A stretch of DNA of 34,612 bases from assembly GCA_035409945.1 (NCBI GenBank), contig DAONQC010000015.1, positions 1 to 34,612 of the forward strand, written 5' to 3'. Source of the stretch: MWEH01 sp035409945 (GTDB lineage: Bacteria > Bacillota > Clostridia > Christensenellales > DTU072). Made by a program: the position numbers and the translations under genes. The notes below the pieces were generated by a model that saw only the letters and a program-made list of their open reading frames with translations, did no database searches and had not been told where the DNA came from. This document shows positions 17,775 through 25,431 of this stretch, piece after piece. Positions within the stretch are counted from its first letter, which is position 1. Each line of letters begins with the position of its first letter.

Positions 17775-18668
17775 ATGAACTTAGAGCAAAAATTTATAGA
17801 CCTAACTGTTAAGTTTATTGATTTAGTAGCGAAAGTGCTGCCAGACGATGTCGTAAGCGCTCTTTCAGATTTAAAAAGTAAAGAAACAGAGCCCATGGCA
17901 AAAGCCATCTATGAATCCATGTTTGAAAATATGGAAAAAGCTGTTTCAATGAACCGCCCTATCTGTCAAGATACTGGGGTTTTGCAATTCTTTTTGAAAG
18001 TAGGTACTAAATTCCCTCTGATAGATAAATTAGCAGACATGCTACTTGAAGCAACTAAAATTGCAACAAATAGTGTACCACTAAGACATAATGCAGTTGA
18101 AACATTTATTGAGAAAAATACAGGGACAAATACTGGTAAAAATGTGCCATATATTGAATATGAAATAGTCCCTAATTCAGACAAGTTGGAAATGATAGTA
18201 TATATGGCTGGTGGAGGCTGTGTGCTACCTGGTAGATCAATGGTTATGATGCCTTCTGCTGGATATGAAGGAATCGCGGATTTTGTAGCAGACACTCTAG
18301 TCAACTGGGGAATTAATGCCTGCCCACCACTTGTAGTTGGAGTAGGAATTGGAACTTGTGTAGCTTCTGCAGCTAAGCTTGCTAAAAAAGCCTCGCTTCG
18401 TCCACTTGGGACTAAAAATGAAAATGTACAAGCACAAATAATGGAACAACAATTACTAAAAGCACTTAATGGGATTGGACTAGGGCCACAAGGCATCCCA
18501 GGCAAAGCAGGTTGTGTACTAGGTGTTAACATAGAAAATATGGCTAGACACCCCTCCGCAATGGGCGCTGCAGTCAGCTTTGGTTGTTGGGCACACCGCA
18601 GAGGAACCATTGTGCTTGACGCAAACCTTAACTATGAAATCTTAGATCATAAAGGCACTGTCCTATAA
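17775..18668 (+). CDS. Fumarate hydratase class I, alpha subunit (FeS type)
   Basis: 297 residues, the size of the N-terminal half of single-chain class I fumarase, or of TtdA. Cys residues that hold the [4Fe-4S] cluster lie in CQDTGVLQFFLKVG, in the GGGCVLPGRSMVMMP region and in GVGIGTCVASAAKLAKKA. The enzyme interconverts fumarate and malate in the cytoplasm, in the reductive or oxidative C4 branch, and is oxygen-sensitive. L-tartrate dehydratase alpha is the nearest alternative; the two cannot be told apart by eye. GGAGA precedes the ATG by eight bases. The beta subunit follows after 239 bp that include degraded copies of this gene's 3' end. Confidence 0.92.
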   Translation: MNLEQKFIDLTVKFIDLVAKVLPDDVVSALSDLKSKETEPMAKAIYESMFENMEKAVSMNRPICQDTGVLQFFLKVGTKFPLIDKLADMLLEATKIATNSVPLRHNAVETFIEKNTGTNTGKNVPYIEYEIVPNSDKLEMIVYMAGGGCVLPGRSMVMMPSAGYEGIADFVADTLVNWGINACPPLVVGVGIGTCVASAAKLAKKASLRPLGTKNENVQAQIMEQQLLKALNGIGLGPQGIPGKAGCVLGVNIENMARHPSAMGAAVSFGCWAHRRGTIVLDANLNYEILDHKGTVL

Positions 18669-18895
18669 CGTAAAACAAATATTGGAAAACGCAACGCGTA
18701 GACCAAACATTGAAATATAGGATAAAACCTTAGTTCTAAGGGCTTGGGTTATAGCCACAAAAGCAAATAATCAAATAATCCTAAACGCAATGTAGGCTGA
18801 ACCTTGAAACACTTAAGAGAAATTTAGAACTAAAGACACAGTTCTTTAACATAAAACAAACAATCGTAAATGTAATACAAATTGAAAATTGGACG
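18636..18895 (+). repeat. Tandem degraded copies of the fumarase alpha 3' end and its 3' flank
   Basis: The segment starting GAAAT at 18636 (last codons, stop and flank) recurs from 18819 (offset 183, about 80% identity). Shared landmarks are the TTAGA box, AAAG.CAC.GT.CT.TAAC and TAAAACAAA. The flank around 18678-18715 (AATATTGGAAAACGCAACG, then ATTGAAA) recurs in a third, middle copy from 18774 (AATAATCCTAAACGCAATG, then TTGAAA; offset 96) and again from 18859. The perfect hairpin CCTTAG TT CTAAGG lies in the spacer at about 18728-18741. Confidence 0.75.
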
Positions 18896-18907
18896 CAGGA
18901 GAAATGT

Positions 18908-19519
18908 ATGGAAAAGAAAATATTAACTACCCCTATTTCGGATGAAGATATTAAATCACTAAAAATTGGTGACATCGTTTATTTAACAGGAACTTTGGTA
19001 ACTTGTAGAGATACTGGACACAAAAGACGAGTGCTATCAAACATAGTTCCTAAAACCGATTTAAAAGGAGGAGCAGTTTTCCATGCAGGTCCCATTGTAA
19101 AAAAAATAGGCGACAAATGGGAGATGGTTTCTATTGGTCCTACTACTAGTATGAGAATGGAAAAGTTCGAAAAAGAATTTCTAGAAATCACTGGAGCTAA
19201 AATAGTTATTGGTAAAGGCGGCATGGGAAGCAAGACAGTAGACGGCTGTGTAAAAAACACTGCAGTACATGCTATTTTCCCTGGCGGATGCGCCGTTGTC
19301 GCAGCTTCTCAAGTAGAAGAAATTACAGATGCAGAGTGGCTAGACCTTGGAATGCCAGAAGCGTTTTGGGTAATGAAAGTAAAGGAATTTGGACCCCTAA
19401 TTATATCTATTGACACTAAAGGCAATAATCTTTTTGAAAACAATAAAGCTATTTATAAAGCAAATAAAGAAAAACAAGTTGAGCAAATCGCAAAAGATCT
19501 TTCATTTATGAAATATTAA
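18908..19519 (+). CDS. Fumarate hydratase class I, beta subunit
   Basis: 203 residues, matching the C-terminal half of class I fumarase or TtdB. Landmarks are YLTGTLVTCRDTGHKR, the GPIVKK block, GPTTSMRME, VIGKGGMGSKTVDG and CAVVAASQVEEI.DAEWLDLGMPEAFWVMKVKEFGP in short pieces. Beta completes the active site with alpha. The start at 18908 has AGGAG seven bases upstream. A two-gene layout (alpha then beta) is usual in Clostridia, Archaea and relatives. Confidence 0.93.
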   Translation: MEKKILTTPISDEDIKSLKIGDIVYLTGTLVTCRDTGHKRRVLSNIVPKTDLKGGAVFHAGPIVKKIGDKWEMVSIGPTTSMRMEKFEKEFLEITGAKIVIGKGGMGSKTVDGCVKNTAVHAIFPGGCAVVAASQVEEITDAEWLDLGMPEAFWVMKVKEFGPLIISIDTKGNNLFENNKAIYKANKEKQVEQIAKDLSFMKY

Positions 19520-19822
19520 AAAGCGAGTAAATTTAAGGCCCAATTAAAGCTCTAGCAGGATTTTCTAACGAGCTTAAAAGAAAAAATTCCGTGCCTAATC
19601 TCTAGATGCAAATCCGAGAAATAAGGTTAAATATGAGGCTGATGTTGCTAAGCATTTGTACTGGATAATTTTATCAACATTGTTAATGTTTATGGTAAAT
19701 ATGCACATACTCGTAATTGACCTTTGGAGTAAGCTCAAAAAATTAAGGTAAATATAAAAATAATGTTGCTAACCTTTCGTGCTGGTTAAATTCAAAACAA
19801 CATTACAAAAAAAGAGGTAAAT
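19520..19822 (+). repeat. Fumarase beta-nitroreductase gap with a duplicated leader/start region
   Basis: 303 bp without a gene. The segment 19624-19712 resembles 19746-19833, the leader and first codons of the nitroreductase gene (offset about 121). Shared landmarks are GGT.AAATAT, TGATGTTGCTAA/TAATGTTGCTAA, TG.ACTGG/TG.CTGG, CAACATT and the start context GGTAAATATG. The upstream copy therefore carries its own ATG (19701), but it is closed by a stop after a few codons (MHILVI). A long-loop stem AAGCTC/GAGCTT lies at about 19549-19576; it lacks a T-run. Confidence 0.72.
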
Positions 19823-20347
19823 ATGGACGCACTAACAAACATTTATTCAAGAATTTCAACAAGAGATTTTACTGACAAACCCGTATCCGAAAAGGATATA
19901 AGCACTATAATGCAAGCTGGTATGGCAGCGCCTGTAGGTCGTGGATTATACGACACCTTGCACCTTACTTTAATAACCAACAAAGACCTTTTAGATGAAA
20001 TCTCTAAAGCAGCAGACTGGTCTGGTGCAAGACCCAACGCCCCACTATATGATGCTCCAGTTCTAATACTTGTTTCATCAAAACTAGGAGAAACGCCTAA
20101 TATCGAGTACAGCAATGTTGGTTGTGTAATGCAAACAATGGCTCTCGCAGCTACCTCCCTAGGGCTGGGAAATCTATATCTTTGGGGATGTATTTATAGA
20201 TTAAAATCAAGACCCGACATCATCAAAAAATTTGAACTTCCCGAAGGGTTTGTCCCAATTTCCGCGCTAGGTGTTGGTTATTCAAAAGAACCACTAGAAA
20301 AAGCCTGCAAACCAAGACATACCATAACTACAAACGCTATACGTTAA
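19823..20347 (+). CDS. Nitroreductase family protein (FMN-dependent)
   Basis: 174 residues, one nitroreductase domain. SRISTRDFTDKPVSEKDI is the FMN-phosphate binding start (family: R.S.R.f...pv), and the GCVMQTMALAATSLGLGNLYLWG block is the conserved core helix with the hinge to the dimer partner. PEGFVPISALGVGYSKE is the usual GYP-type end block. The family reduces nitro groups, quinones, flavins or related compounds with NAD(P)H; many small members in anaerobes have unknown natural substrates. AGAGGT precedes the ATG. Its 3' end is repeated twice downstream. A link to the fumarase genes is only by position and strand. Confidence 0.85.
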   Translation: MDALTNIYSRISTRDFTDKPVSEKDISTIMQAGMAAPVGRGLYDTLHLTLITNKDLLDEISKAADWSGARPNAPLYDAPVLILVSSKLGETPNIEYSNVGCVMQTMALAATSLGLGNLYLWGCIYRLKSRPDIIKKFELPEGFVPISALGVGYSKEPLEKACKPRHTITTNAIR

Positions 20348-20513
20348 CAATAAGTCACATACTAGCCATTTAATGTAAGACACCATACCTTCCTAGCAGT
20401 CCCAACCTGTAGGACAAGATATGTTATAACTACAAACGCTATACGTTAATATAAAATCAAATCGTGAATTGACAGCCAACAGACCAAAGAAATCTATATC
20501 TACAAACGCTATA
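20324..20513 (+). repeat. Nitroreductase 3' end repeated three times
   Basis: The final 24 bases of the gene, including the stop (20324-20347, containing CTACAAACGCTATACG), are repeated exactly at 20426-20449 (offset 102). They are repeated in part at 20500-20513 (CTACAAACGCTATA; offset 74 from the second). Upstream flanks also align over about 30 bp (CCTGCAAACCAAGACATA / CCTGTAGGACAAGATATG / CCAACAGACCAAAGAAAT). The first copy is the coding one; the others are non-coding remnants. Confidence 0.9.
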
Positions 20514-20756
20514 GTTAATATCAAGTTGCGTTTTAAGTTGGTAAGGCTAAAATACATAATCTGTTGTACGTCACCATATTTGCGCATATGCGCGCACATT
20601 TATCTTGCGTAAAAGGTGGTAATAATATATATTATTATTACTTGGTAATCGTGCGTATTTGTATACAATGTAGTTTTATGAAGACATAAACTACGCTGAG
20701 TAAAATGAAACACTAATTATACGGTAAAAAACCTTTAAAAGAGCCGGAGGTGCTTT
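20348..20756 (+). promoter_or_regulatory. Control region of the AmaP-like gene: promoter with three palindromes
   Basis: TTGCGT (20605-20610) and TATATT (20628-20633) are 17 bp apart and fit a sigma-A promoter. GCGCATATGCGC at 20582-20593 is a perfect 12-bp palindrome just upstream of the -35. GTAATAATA/TATTATTAC at 20619-20641 is a 9+5+9 inverted repeat over the -10, and TTGTATACAA at 20659-20668 is a perfect palindrome near the transcript start. One or more may be operators. The upstream half of this gap consists of the nitroreductase 3'-end copies. Confidence 0.55.
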
Positions 20757-21779
20757 ATGAAAAAAATTATGGAAAAAATAATATCAGTTGCATTAGCAGT
20801 CGTAAGTCTGTTTTTTGTAATTCTAATTTTAGTCACTATGTATGGCGGAATCGAAATGGAGAGCCTATCTGACCCACTAGTACGTGCCCTTATATTCATA
20901 ATGTTTGGTGCATTTGTCTTACTATCAGTTTTCAATATTTGGACTACATTTATCGATGATGAGAAACTCTCTGATGTGCTTTTATTCAAAGATAGAGAAA
21001 GTGCAACAAAGGCAACTGTCGGTGTAGTAAAGAAAACAGCAAAGCGTGTTTGTAAAAATGTTGAGGAAGCAAAAATCCGTAAAGTTATACTGCACTCCGA
21101 CGCAAGTGGCAACATAAGTATGAACATTGAAATCAAAATTAAATCTGATGAAACTTTAGATGTTGTAACTAAAGTTCGTGCCTTAATCATTCAAACTTTC
21201 GACGAGGTTTTTGGAATCGAATTTGCATCCATTAACTTCAAAGTTATAAAATCTAAAAATACTTATGTCCCAACCGATAAAGATGTTGACACTAAAGTGC
21301 AAGAACTAAAAGCTAGTGTAAAAACCAATAAACTCCCAGAAAATAAAGTACAAACCTCAACTGTGACTGGAAACATACCTGCTGATGATAAAGAAGAAGT
21401 TATTGAAGTAACGAAAATCGCTGAAGAAGAAAATGTTTTAGAAGCCGAGGAGCAATTAAAAGAAATTCAAAATGACATCTATGAAGCCGAAGATGCAGCG
21501 ATTGATAGAAAAGCAGCTGAAGCAGCTGAGGAAATTGCTGAAGAGGAAATAGCATTAGAGTCAGAAGACGAAGCGGTTGAAGAAATTGTCGAAGAAGGAC
21601 AAGTAGAGTCAGATGAAACCGAAACAGAACAAGTAGAGTTAGAAGAAGTGGCTGAAGAAATCGAAGAAGAAACAGCCGAAGAAATCGTCGAAGAGGAACA
21701 AAAAGAGGCAGAAGAAGAAAGCGAGGAAGACGAAGTTGAAAAAGCTGATTCCGACGAAAAACCTGAAGACGATAAATAA
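20757..21779 (+). CDS. AmaP/Asp23-like membrane protein with Glu-rich C-terminal tail
   Basis: 340 residues. Two membrane helices near the N terminus (about 6-30 and 44-66) are followed by a cytoplasmic alpha/beta domain (about 80-170; KVILHSDASGNISMNIEIKIKSDE and FDEVFGIEFASINFKV). This resembles the Asp23/Gls24 fold and the arrangement of AmaP, the membrane anchor of alkaline-shock protein Asp23 in Gram-positive bacteria. The last 130 residues are low-complexity and extremely acidic (EEIVEE, EEIAEEEIALE and similar units), far longer than in AmaP. GGAGGTGCTTT before the ATG is a strong ribosome binding site. A role in cell-envelope stress is inferred from family resemblance only. No Asp23 partner gene is nearby. 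Confidence 0.65.
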   Translation: MKKIMEKIISVALAVVSLFFVILILVTMYGGIEMESLSDPLVRALIFIMFGAFVLLSVFNIWTTFIDDEKLSDVLLFKDRESATKATVGVVKKTAKRVCKNVEEAKIRKVILHSDASGNISMNIEIKIKSDETLDVVTKVRALIIQTFDEVFGIEFASINFKVIKSKNTYVPTDKDVDTKVQELKASVKTNKLPENKVQTSTVTGNIPADDKEEVIEVTKIAEEENVLEAEEQLKEIQNDIYEAEDAAIDRKAAEAAEEIAEEEIALESEDEAVEEIVEEGQVESDETETEQVELEEVAEEIEEETAEEIVEEEQKEAEEESEEDEVEKADSDEKPEDDK

Positions 21780-21864
21780 CTATATACATATAACTTTAAT
21801 TTTTGGAACAGCATAACGCATAATCGCCCTAACCTTACAGGCCTTTATGTAATAACAATTATAC

Positions 21865-21909
21865 AGGAGGGATGGTCGCTCCGCTGGTGCGGTGGAGCGA
21901 TTAATAATT
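21865..21909 (+). promoter_or_regulatory. Hairpin between ribosome binding site and start codon of the XRE-cupin-synthetase gene
   Basis: AGGAGG at 21865-21870 is a perfect Shine-Dalgarno, but the likely ATG (21910) is 39 bases further. Between them TCGCTCC (21876-21882) pairs with GGAGCGA (21894-21900), with a small GC inner stem. It is the most GC-rich spot in the neighbourhood. If folded, 14 unpaired bases remain between SD and ATG. The same bases encode a ten-codon leader frame (ATG 21872, MVAPLVRWSD, stop at 21902-21904) that ends five bases before the ATG. Confidence 0.6.
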
Positions 21910-24183
21910 ATGACCGATCACAAAAAAATAGCAATTAGAATTAAGTATTTAAGAGAAGTTTTAAACATTTCGGAAAAAGAAGTAGCCGACGCTGTTGGTA
22001 TTACTGAACAAGAGTATATCGATGCCGAATCTGGCATAACCGACTTTACTTTTAGTTTCCTACAAAAACTAGCAAGATTTTTCTCGGTTGACCTTGTCCA
22101 ACTTTTGTCAGGGGACGCGCCGAAATTAACAGGTTTTCAAGTGACAAGAGCTGGCGAAGGAATGCTTTTAGAACGTAGAAAAGGCATGAGGCACTTACAT
22201 TTAGCATCAGATTTTAAAGATAAAATGGCGGAACCTTTTATTGTTACTGCACCGTATGATCCCAAAGATAAAGATAAACCTATCGCTATGTCCGTACATA
22301 ATGACCAAGAATTAGACATAGTTCTAAAAGGCAAGTTAAGGATGCGTGTCGGTGAATATGAAACAGTTTTAAATGAAGGTGACACCATTTATTACAACGC
22401 AAACATTCCGCATGGTATGGTTGCAGAAGGTGAGGATTGTACCTTTGCTGCCATAGTAATAAAACCAGGTCTAGATGTTTCAAAAGTACATGATATAAGC
22501 ACACGAGATGAAGCTACAAAGCTTGCTGATTCCGAAGCGATTTTCAATAAGTTTGTTACCCCTATACTAGATAAAAAAGGTCGTCTTGTAGATGTAAAAT
22601 TTCATCCCCCTGAAACATTTAACTTTGCATATGATGTTATAGATGAACTTGCAAAAAAACATCCTAATAAGCTAGCTATGATCTGGGTAGCAGATGAACA
22701 AAAAGAAGAACACATTTTCACATTTAAAGACATGTCAGTTTTGAGTAATAAAGCTGCTAACTTTTTCTTATCGCAAGGCATTAAAAAAGGCGATAAGGTT
22801 CTTTTAGTTTTGAAGAGAAGACATCAGTTTTGGACTGCCTTGCTCGGATTACATAAAATCGGAGCTATTGGAATCCCTGCTACTTTCATGATGAAACATG
22901 AAGATTATGAATATCGCATTAAACTTGCTGGTATTACTAGTTGTTTAATCTTAAATGAAGACGATATTGTCGAAAACTGTGAAAAAGCTCTAGAAATTTG
23001 TCCTGAAGTTACAACTAAAATTTGTGTCGGGTGCGACACTCCAAGTGGCTGGATCGATTATGATGAGGGCTTGAAAAAGGCTTCTCCTAAACTTGAGAGG
23101 ATTCCTACCCATATAGATGATAACTTCCTAATGTATTTTTCTTCTGGTACAGCGGGTTATCCCAAAATTGTCACTCATACTGGAAGATACCCTTTAGGAC
23201 ATTTTACAACTGCAAAATATTGGCACAACTTATCTAGCGATGATATTCATTTAACAATAGCAGATACTGGCTGGGCAAAGGCAACCTGGGGTAAATTCTA
23301 TGGGCAATGGTTAGCAGAGGCGACTGTTTTTACTTATGACTTTAACAAGTTCGACGCAGATGATATTTTAAAACTCTTACCTAAATATGGTGTCACCTCT
23401 CTTTGTGCCCCACCTACTATGCTAAGGTTTTTTGATCTTGCTGGTTTTGAAAATTATGACCTATCCTGTTTAAAGCACATAACAACTGCTGGTGAAGCTC
23501 TTAATGCAGATATAGCTGAAAGATTTAGAAAGGCAACTGGACTTGTAATTAGAGAAGGCTTTGGCCAAACTGAAACAACCGTTATGATTGCTAATCTCCC
23601 TGGATATGATGTTCGCCCTGGCTCTATTGGTAAACCAATACCACAATACGATGTAGAACTTTTGGATAACGACGGAAATTTAGCAAAACCAGGTGAAATA
23701 GGCGAAATTACAATAAAAATTGATAAAAATAAAGAATATCCATACGGTTTATTCAAGGAATACTATAGAGGTGAAGATAGTACTAAAGAAGTTTTTTCAG
23801 ACTCGCATTATCACACTGGTGATGAAGCATGGATGGACGAAGATGGCTTTTACTATTTTGTCGGAAGAAAAGACGATGTAATTAAATCAAGCGGATATAG
23901 AATTGGACCTTTTGAAATTGAAGCTGTTATCTTAAGGCTTCCATATGTTGTTGAGTGCGCAATCACTGGAGTACCACATGAAACTCGTGGCCAAGTAGTA
24001 AAAGCAACAGTAGTTCTACAAAAAGGTGTAGAGCCTAGTGAAGCTCTAGTAAAAGAAATTCAAAACTTTGTGAAAGAAAATACCGCTCCTTATAAATATC
24101 CAAGAATCGTAGAGTTTGTAGATGTTATTCCTAGAACTACAAATGGTAAAATCCGTAGAGGAGAAATTAGAAACAAAAACTAA
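21910..24183 (+). CDS. XRE regulator-cupin-acyl-CoA synthetase fusion protein
   Basis: 757 residues from ATG 21910; a GTG at 21892 adds six residues but lies inside the hairpin, and MTDHKKIAIRIKYLRE is a natural start of the HTH domain. Domains: XRE helix-turn-helix (~5-65), cupin (~100-190, with LKGKLRMRVGEYE and NEGDTIYYNANIPHG) and AMP-dependent synthetase (~235-745). The synthetase motifs are intact: P-loop MYFSSGTAGYPK (~409-420), ADTGWAKATWGKFYGQW, GFGQTETT, YHTGDEAWMDEDGFYYF, GRKDDVIKSSGYRIGPFE and the catalytic Lys in PRTTNGKIRRGE. This resembles medium-chain or short-chain acyl-CoA synthetases, which make acyl-CoA via acyl-AMP. HTH plus cupin alone is a common regulator type. The fusion may sense a small acid or repress its own gene; the substrate is unknown. 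Confidence 0.88.
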   Translation: MTDHKKIAIRIKYLREVLNISEKEVADAVGITEQEYIDAESGITDFTFSFLQKLARFFSVDLVQLLSGDAPKLTGFQVTRAGEGMLLERRKGMRHLHLASDFKDKMAEPFIVTAPYDPKDKDKPIAMSVHNDQELDIVLKGKLRMRVGEYETVLNEGDTIYYNANIPHGMVAEGEDCTFAAIVIKPGLDVSKVHDISTRDEATKLADSEAIFNKFVTPILDKKGRLVDVKFHPPETFNFAYDVIDELAKKHPNKLAMIWVADEQKEEHIFTFKDMSVLSNKAANFFLSQGIKKGDKVLLVLKRRHQFWTALLGLHKIGAIGIPATFMMKHEDYEYRIKLAGITSCLILNEDDIVENCEKALEICPEVTTKICVGCDTPSGWIDYDEGLKKASPKLERIPTHIDDNFLMYFSSGTAGYPKIVTHTGRYPLGHFTTAKYWHNLSSDDIHLTIADTGWAKATWGKFYGQWLAEATVFTYDFNKFDADDILKLLPKYGVTSLCAPPTMLRFFDLAGFENYDLSCLKHITTAGEALNADIAERFRKATGLVIREGFGQTETTVMIANLPGYDVRPGSIGKPIPQYDVELLDNDGNLAKPGEIGEITIKIDKNKEYPYGLFKEYYRGEDSTKEVFSDSHYHTGDEAWMDEDGFYYFVGRKDDVIKSSGYRIGPFEIEAVILRLPYVVECAITGVPHETRGQVVKATVVLQKGVEPSEALVKEIQNFVKENTAPYKYPRIVEFVDVIPRTTNGKIRRGEIRNKN

Positions 24184-24213
24184 TAGTAATTTATCTATAA
24201 GGTTAAAATTGGA

Positions 24214-24248
24214 AACAGCCACTTTTTTGTGCGAGTGGCTGTTTTTTT
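24214..24248 (+). terminator. Strong rho-independent terminator after the synthetase fusion gene
   Basis: AACAGCCAC (24214-24222) and GTGGCTGTT (24235-24243) form a perfect nine-pair stem, followed by a run of T. It ends the plus-strand genes and lies between two convergent genes. On the minus strand the same stem is followed by TCCAATTTT, so it may also weakly end the CorA transcript. Confidence 0.93.
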
Positions 24249-24253
24249 GTTCT

Positions 24254-25264
24254 TTACTTTTTCGTTTTATTTTTTTTCTTAATCTTTGGTTTTGTTACAT
24301 TTTTTTTATCGAATCTTAATCTTTCATTTCTCCTTAAGAGAACAAATGCAAGAACACTTGCTAGCGCAGCAATAACTACGACAACCCAAAACCCCCAAAT
24401 CTTTCCTTGGAATGGCACTCCAGTATTCATACCCCAAAGAGATGCAAAAATTGTAGGCACTGCCATAATAACCGATATTATCGTTAACAACCTCATTGTA
24501 ATGTTTAGATTATTTGAAATTATAGAAGCATAAGCATCCATTGTGCCAGACAAAACATCTCTATAAATATTACACATATCCAATGCCTGTCTGCTTTCAA
24601 TTATTGCATCCTCTATAATTTCGTTATTAAACTCAGTTTCAGTTGGGCCTACCTGCCTTGCTAATCTTTCGATTATCAAATTGTTCCCTTTTAGAGATGT
24701 TGAAAAGTATACTAGTGAATTTTCTAAATCCAGCAGTTGGATTAGTTCCTTATTTTTCGTAGATTGATGTAACTCGATTTGAATTCTTTGATATGATCTG
24801 TCAATCTGTCTCAAGTACTGCAAGTATTTGACATGGGTAGTATATAGAAGTTGATATAAAAACCTATTTCTCTCTGCCGTGCTAAAATTTTTAACTCGAG
24901 AATTAATGAAGTTACGTATAACCGAATTAGGCTTTAGGCAAATAGTCATTATTGTAACATCTGTCATTATAACGCCTAAAGGAATGGTATTATAACTGTA
25001 ATATTCTTCCTCTTCTTCTATCACAGGCACGTCAAACAATACCAAACTAACACCATCTTCTGTTTCCATACGGGAACGTTCGTCTTCGTCCAGCGCGGCT
25101 TTAATTAAGTCTTCATCTACACCAGAGAGTCTAGCTATCAACTCAATTTCTAAGTCGGTTGGGTTCTCCATATGTATCCATTTGTTATGTAAATTAATTC
25201 CACCTGTGAAATCGGTATCTAGTTCAATTAAGTTTTTATCAACAGTCTCAAATACTTGAATCAT
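24254..25264 (-). CDS. corA: CorA-like divalent cation (Mg2+) channel
   Basis: 336 residues. A large cytoplasmic N-terminal domain with long helices (~1-265) is followed by two C-terminal membrane helices joined at WGMNTGVPF, the GMN signature that forms the pore entrance in CorA pentamers. Family members carry Mg2+ or other divalent cations (ZntB relatives move Zn2+). The polar tail KKNVTKPKIKKKNKTKK is strongly basic and lies inside the cell. GAGGTG sits directly before the ATG. It is convergent with the synthetase fusion gene and separated from the gene behind it by a terminator, so it is probably transcribed alone. Confidence 0.92.
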   Translation of the reverse strand: MIQVFETVDKNLIELDTDFTGGINLHNKWIHMENPTDLEIELIARLSGVDEDLIKAALDEDERSRMETEDGVSLVLFDVPVIEEEEEYYSYNTIPLGVIMTDVTIMTICLKPNSVIRNFINSRVKNFSTAERNRFLYQLLYTTHVKYLQYLRQIDRSYQRIQIELHQSTKNKELIQLLDLENSLVYFSTSLKGNNLIIERLARQVGPTETEFNNEIIEDAIIESRQALDMCNIYRDVLSGTMDAYASIISNNLNITMRLLTIISVIMAVPTIFASLWGMNTGVPFQGKIWGFWVVVVIAALASVLAFVLLRRNERLRFDKKNVTKPKIKKKNKTKK

Positions 25265-25305
25265 TCACCTCAACCTCCTAATCTTCAATGTTTATCTAAA
25301 CAAAA

Positions 25306-25336
25306 AGAGATATGTTTCGCAACATATCTCTCGTTT
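25306..25336 (-). terminator. Rho-independent terminator after the acidic membrane-protein gene
   Basis: On the minus strand AGAGATATGTT and AACATATCTCT form a perfect eleven-pair stem closed by the stable GCGA tetraloop (GNRA type). TTTTTG follows on the CorA side (25301-25305). It stops transcription from the gene at 25432-26610 before corA. Confidence 0.85.
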
Positions 25337-25431
25337 AAGACTTACACGAAACATTACCACTTTTTTGTGTTATTTTTTTTGTATTATGTTGTTCCTACTA
25401 CCACCAGGATCGTCCATTTTTCTCCGTTACC

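Noticed and set aside
17966..18610. A 214-codon minus-strand frame.
   Set aside because: It is the antisense shadow of fumarase alpha, which has all family motifs.
20324..20513. CRISPR-like array suggested by three similar repeats.
   Set aside because: The repeats are copies of the nitroreductase gene end, unevenly spaced (102 and 74 bp), and the spacers are themselves related; no cas gene is present.
20393..20599. Minus-strand 68-codon frame in the nitroreductase downstream gap.
   Set aside because: It crosses the repeated gene-end copies and has no ribosome binding site or family resemblance.
21400..21814. Minus-strand frames of 111-129 codons rich in Leu/Phe or Ser.
   Set aside because: They are the reverse reading of the Glu-rich tail (GAA/GAG codons give TTC/CTC), not genes.
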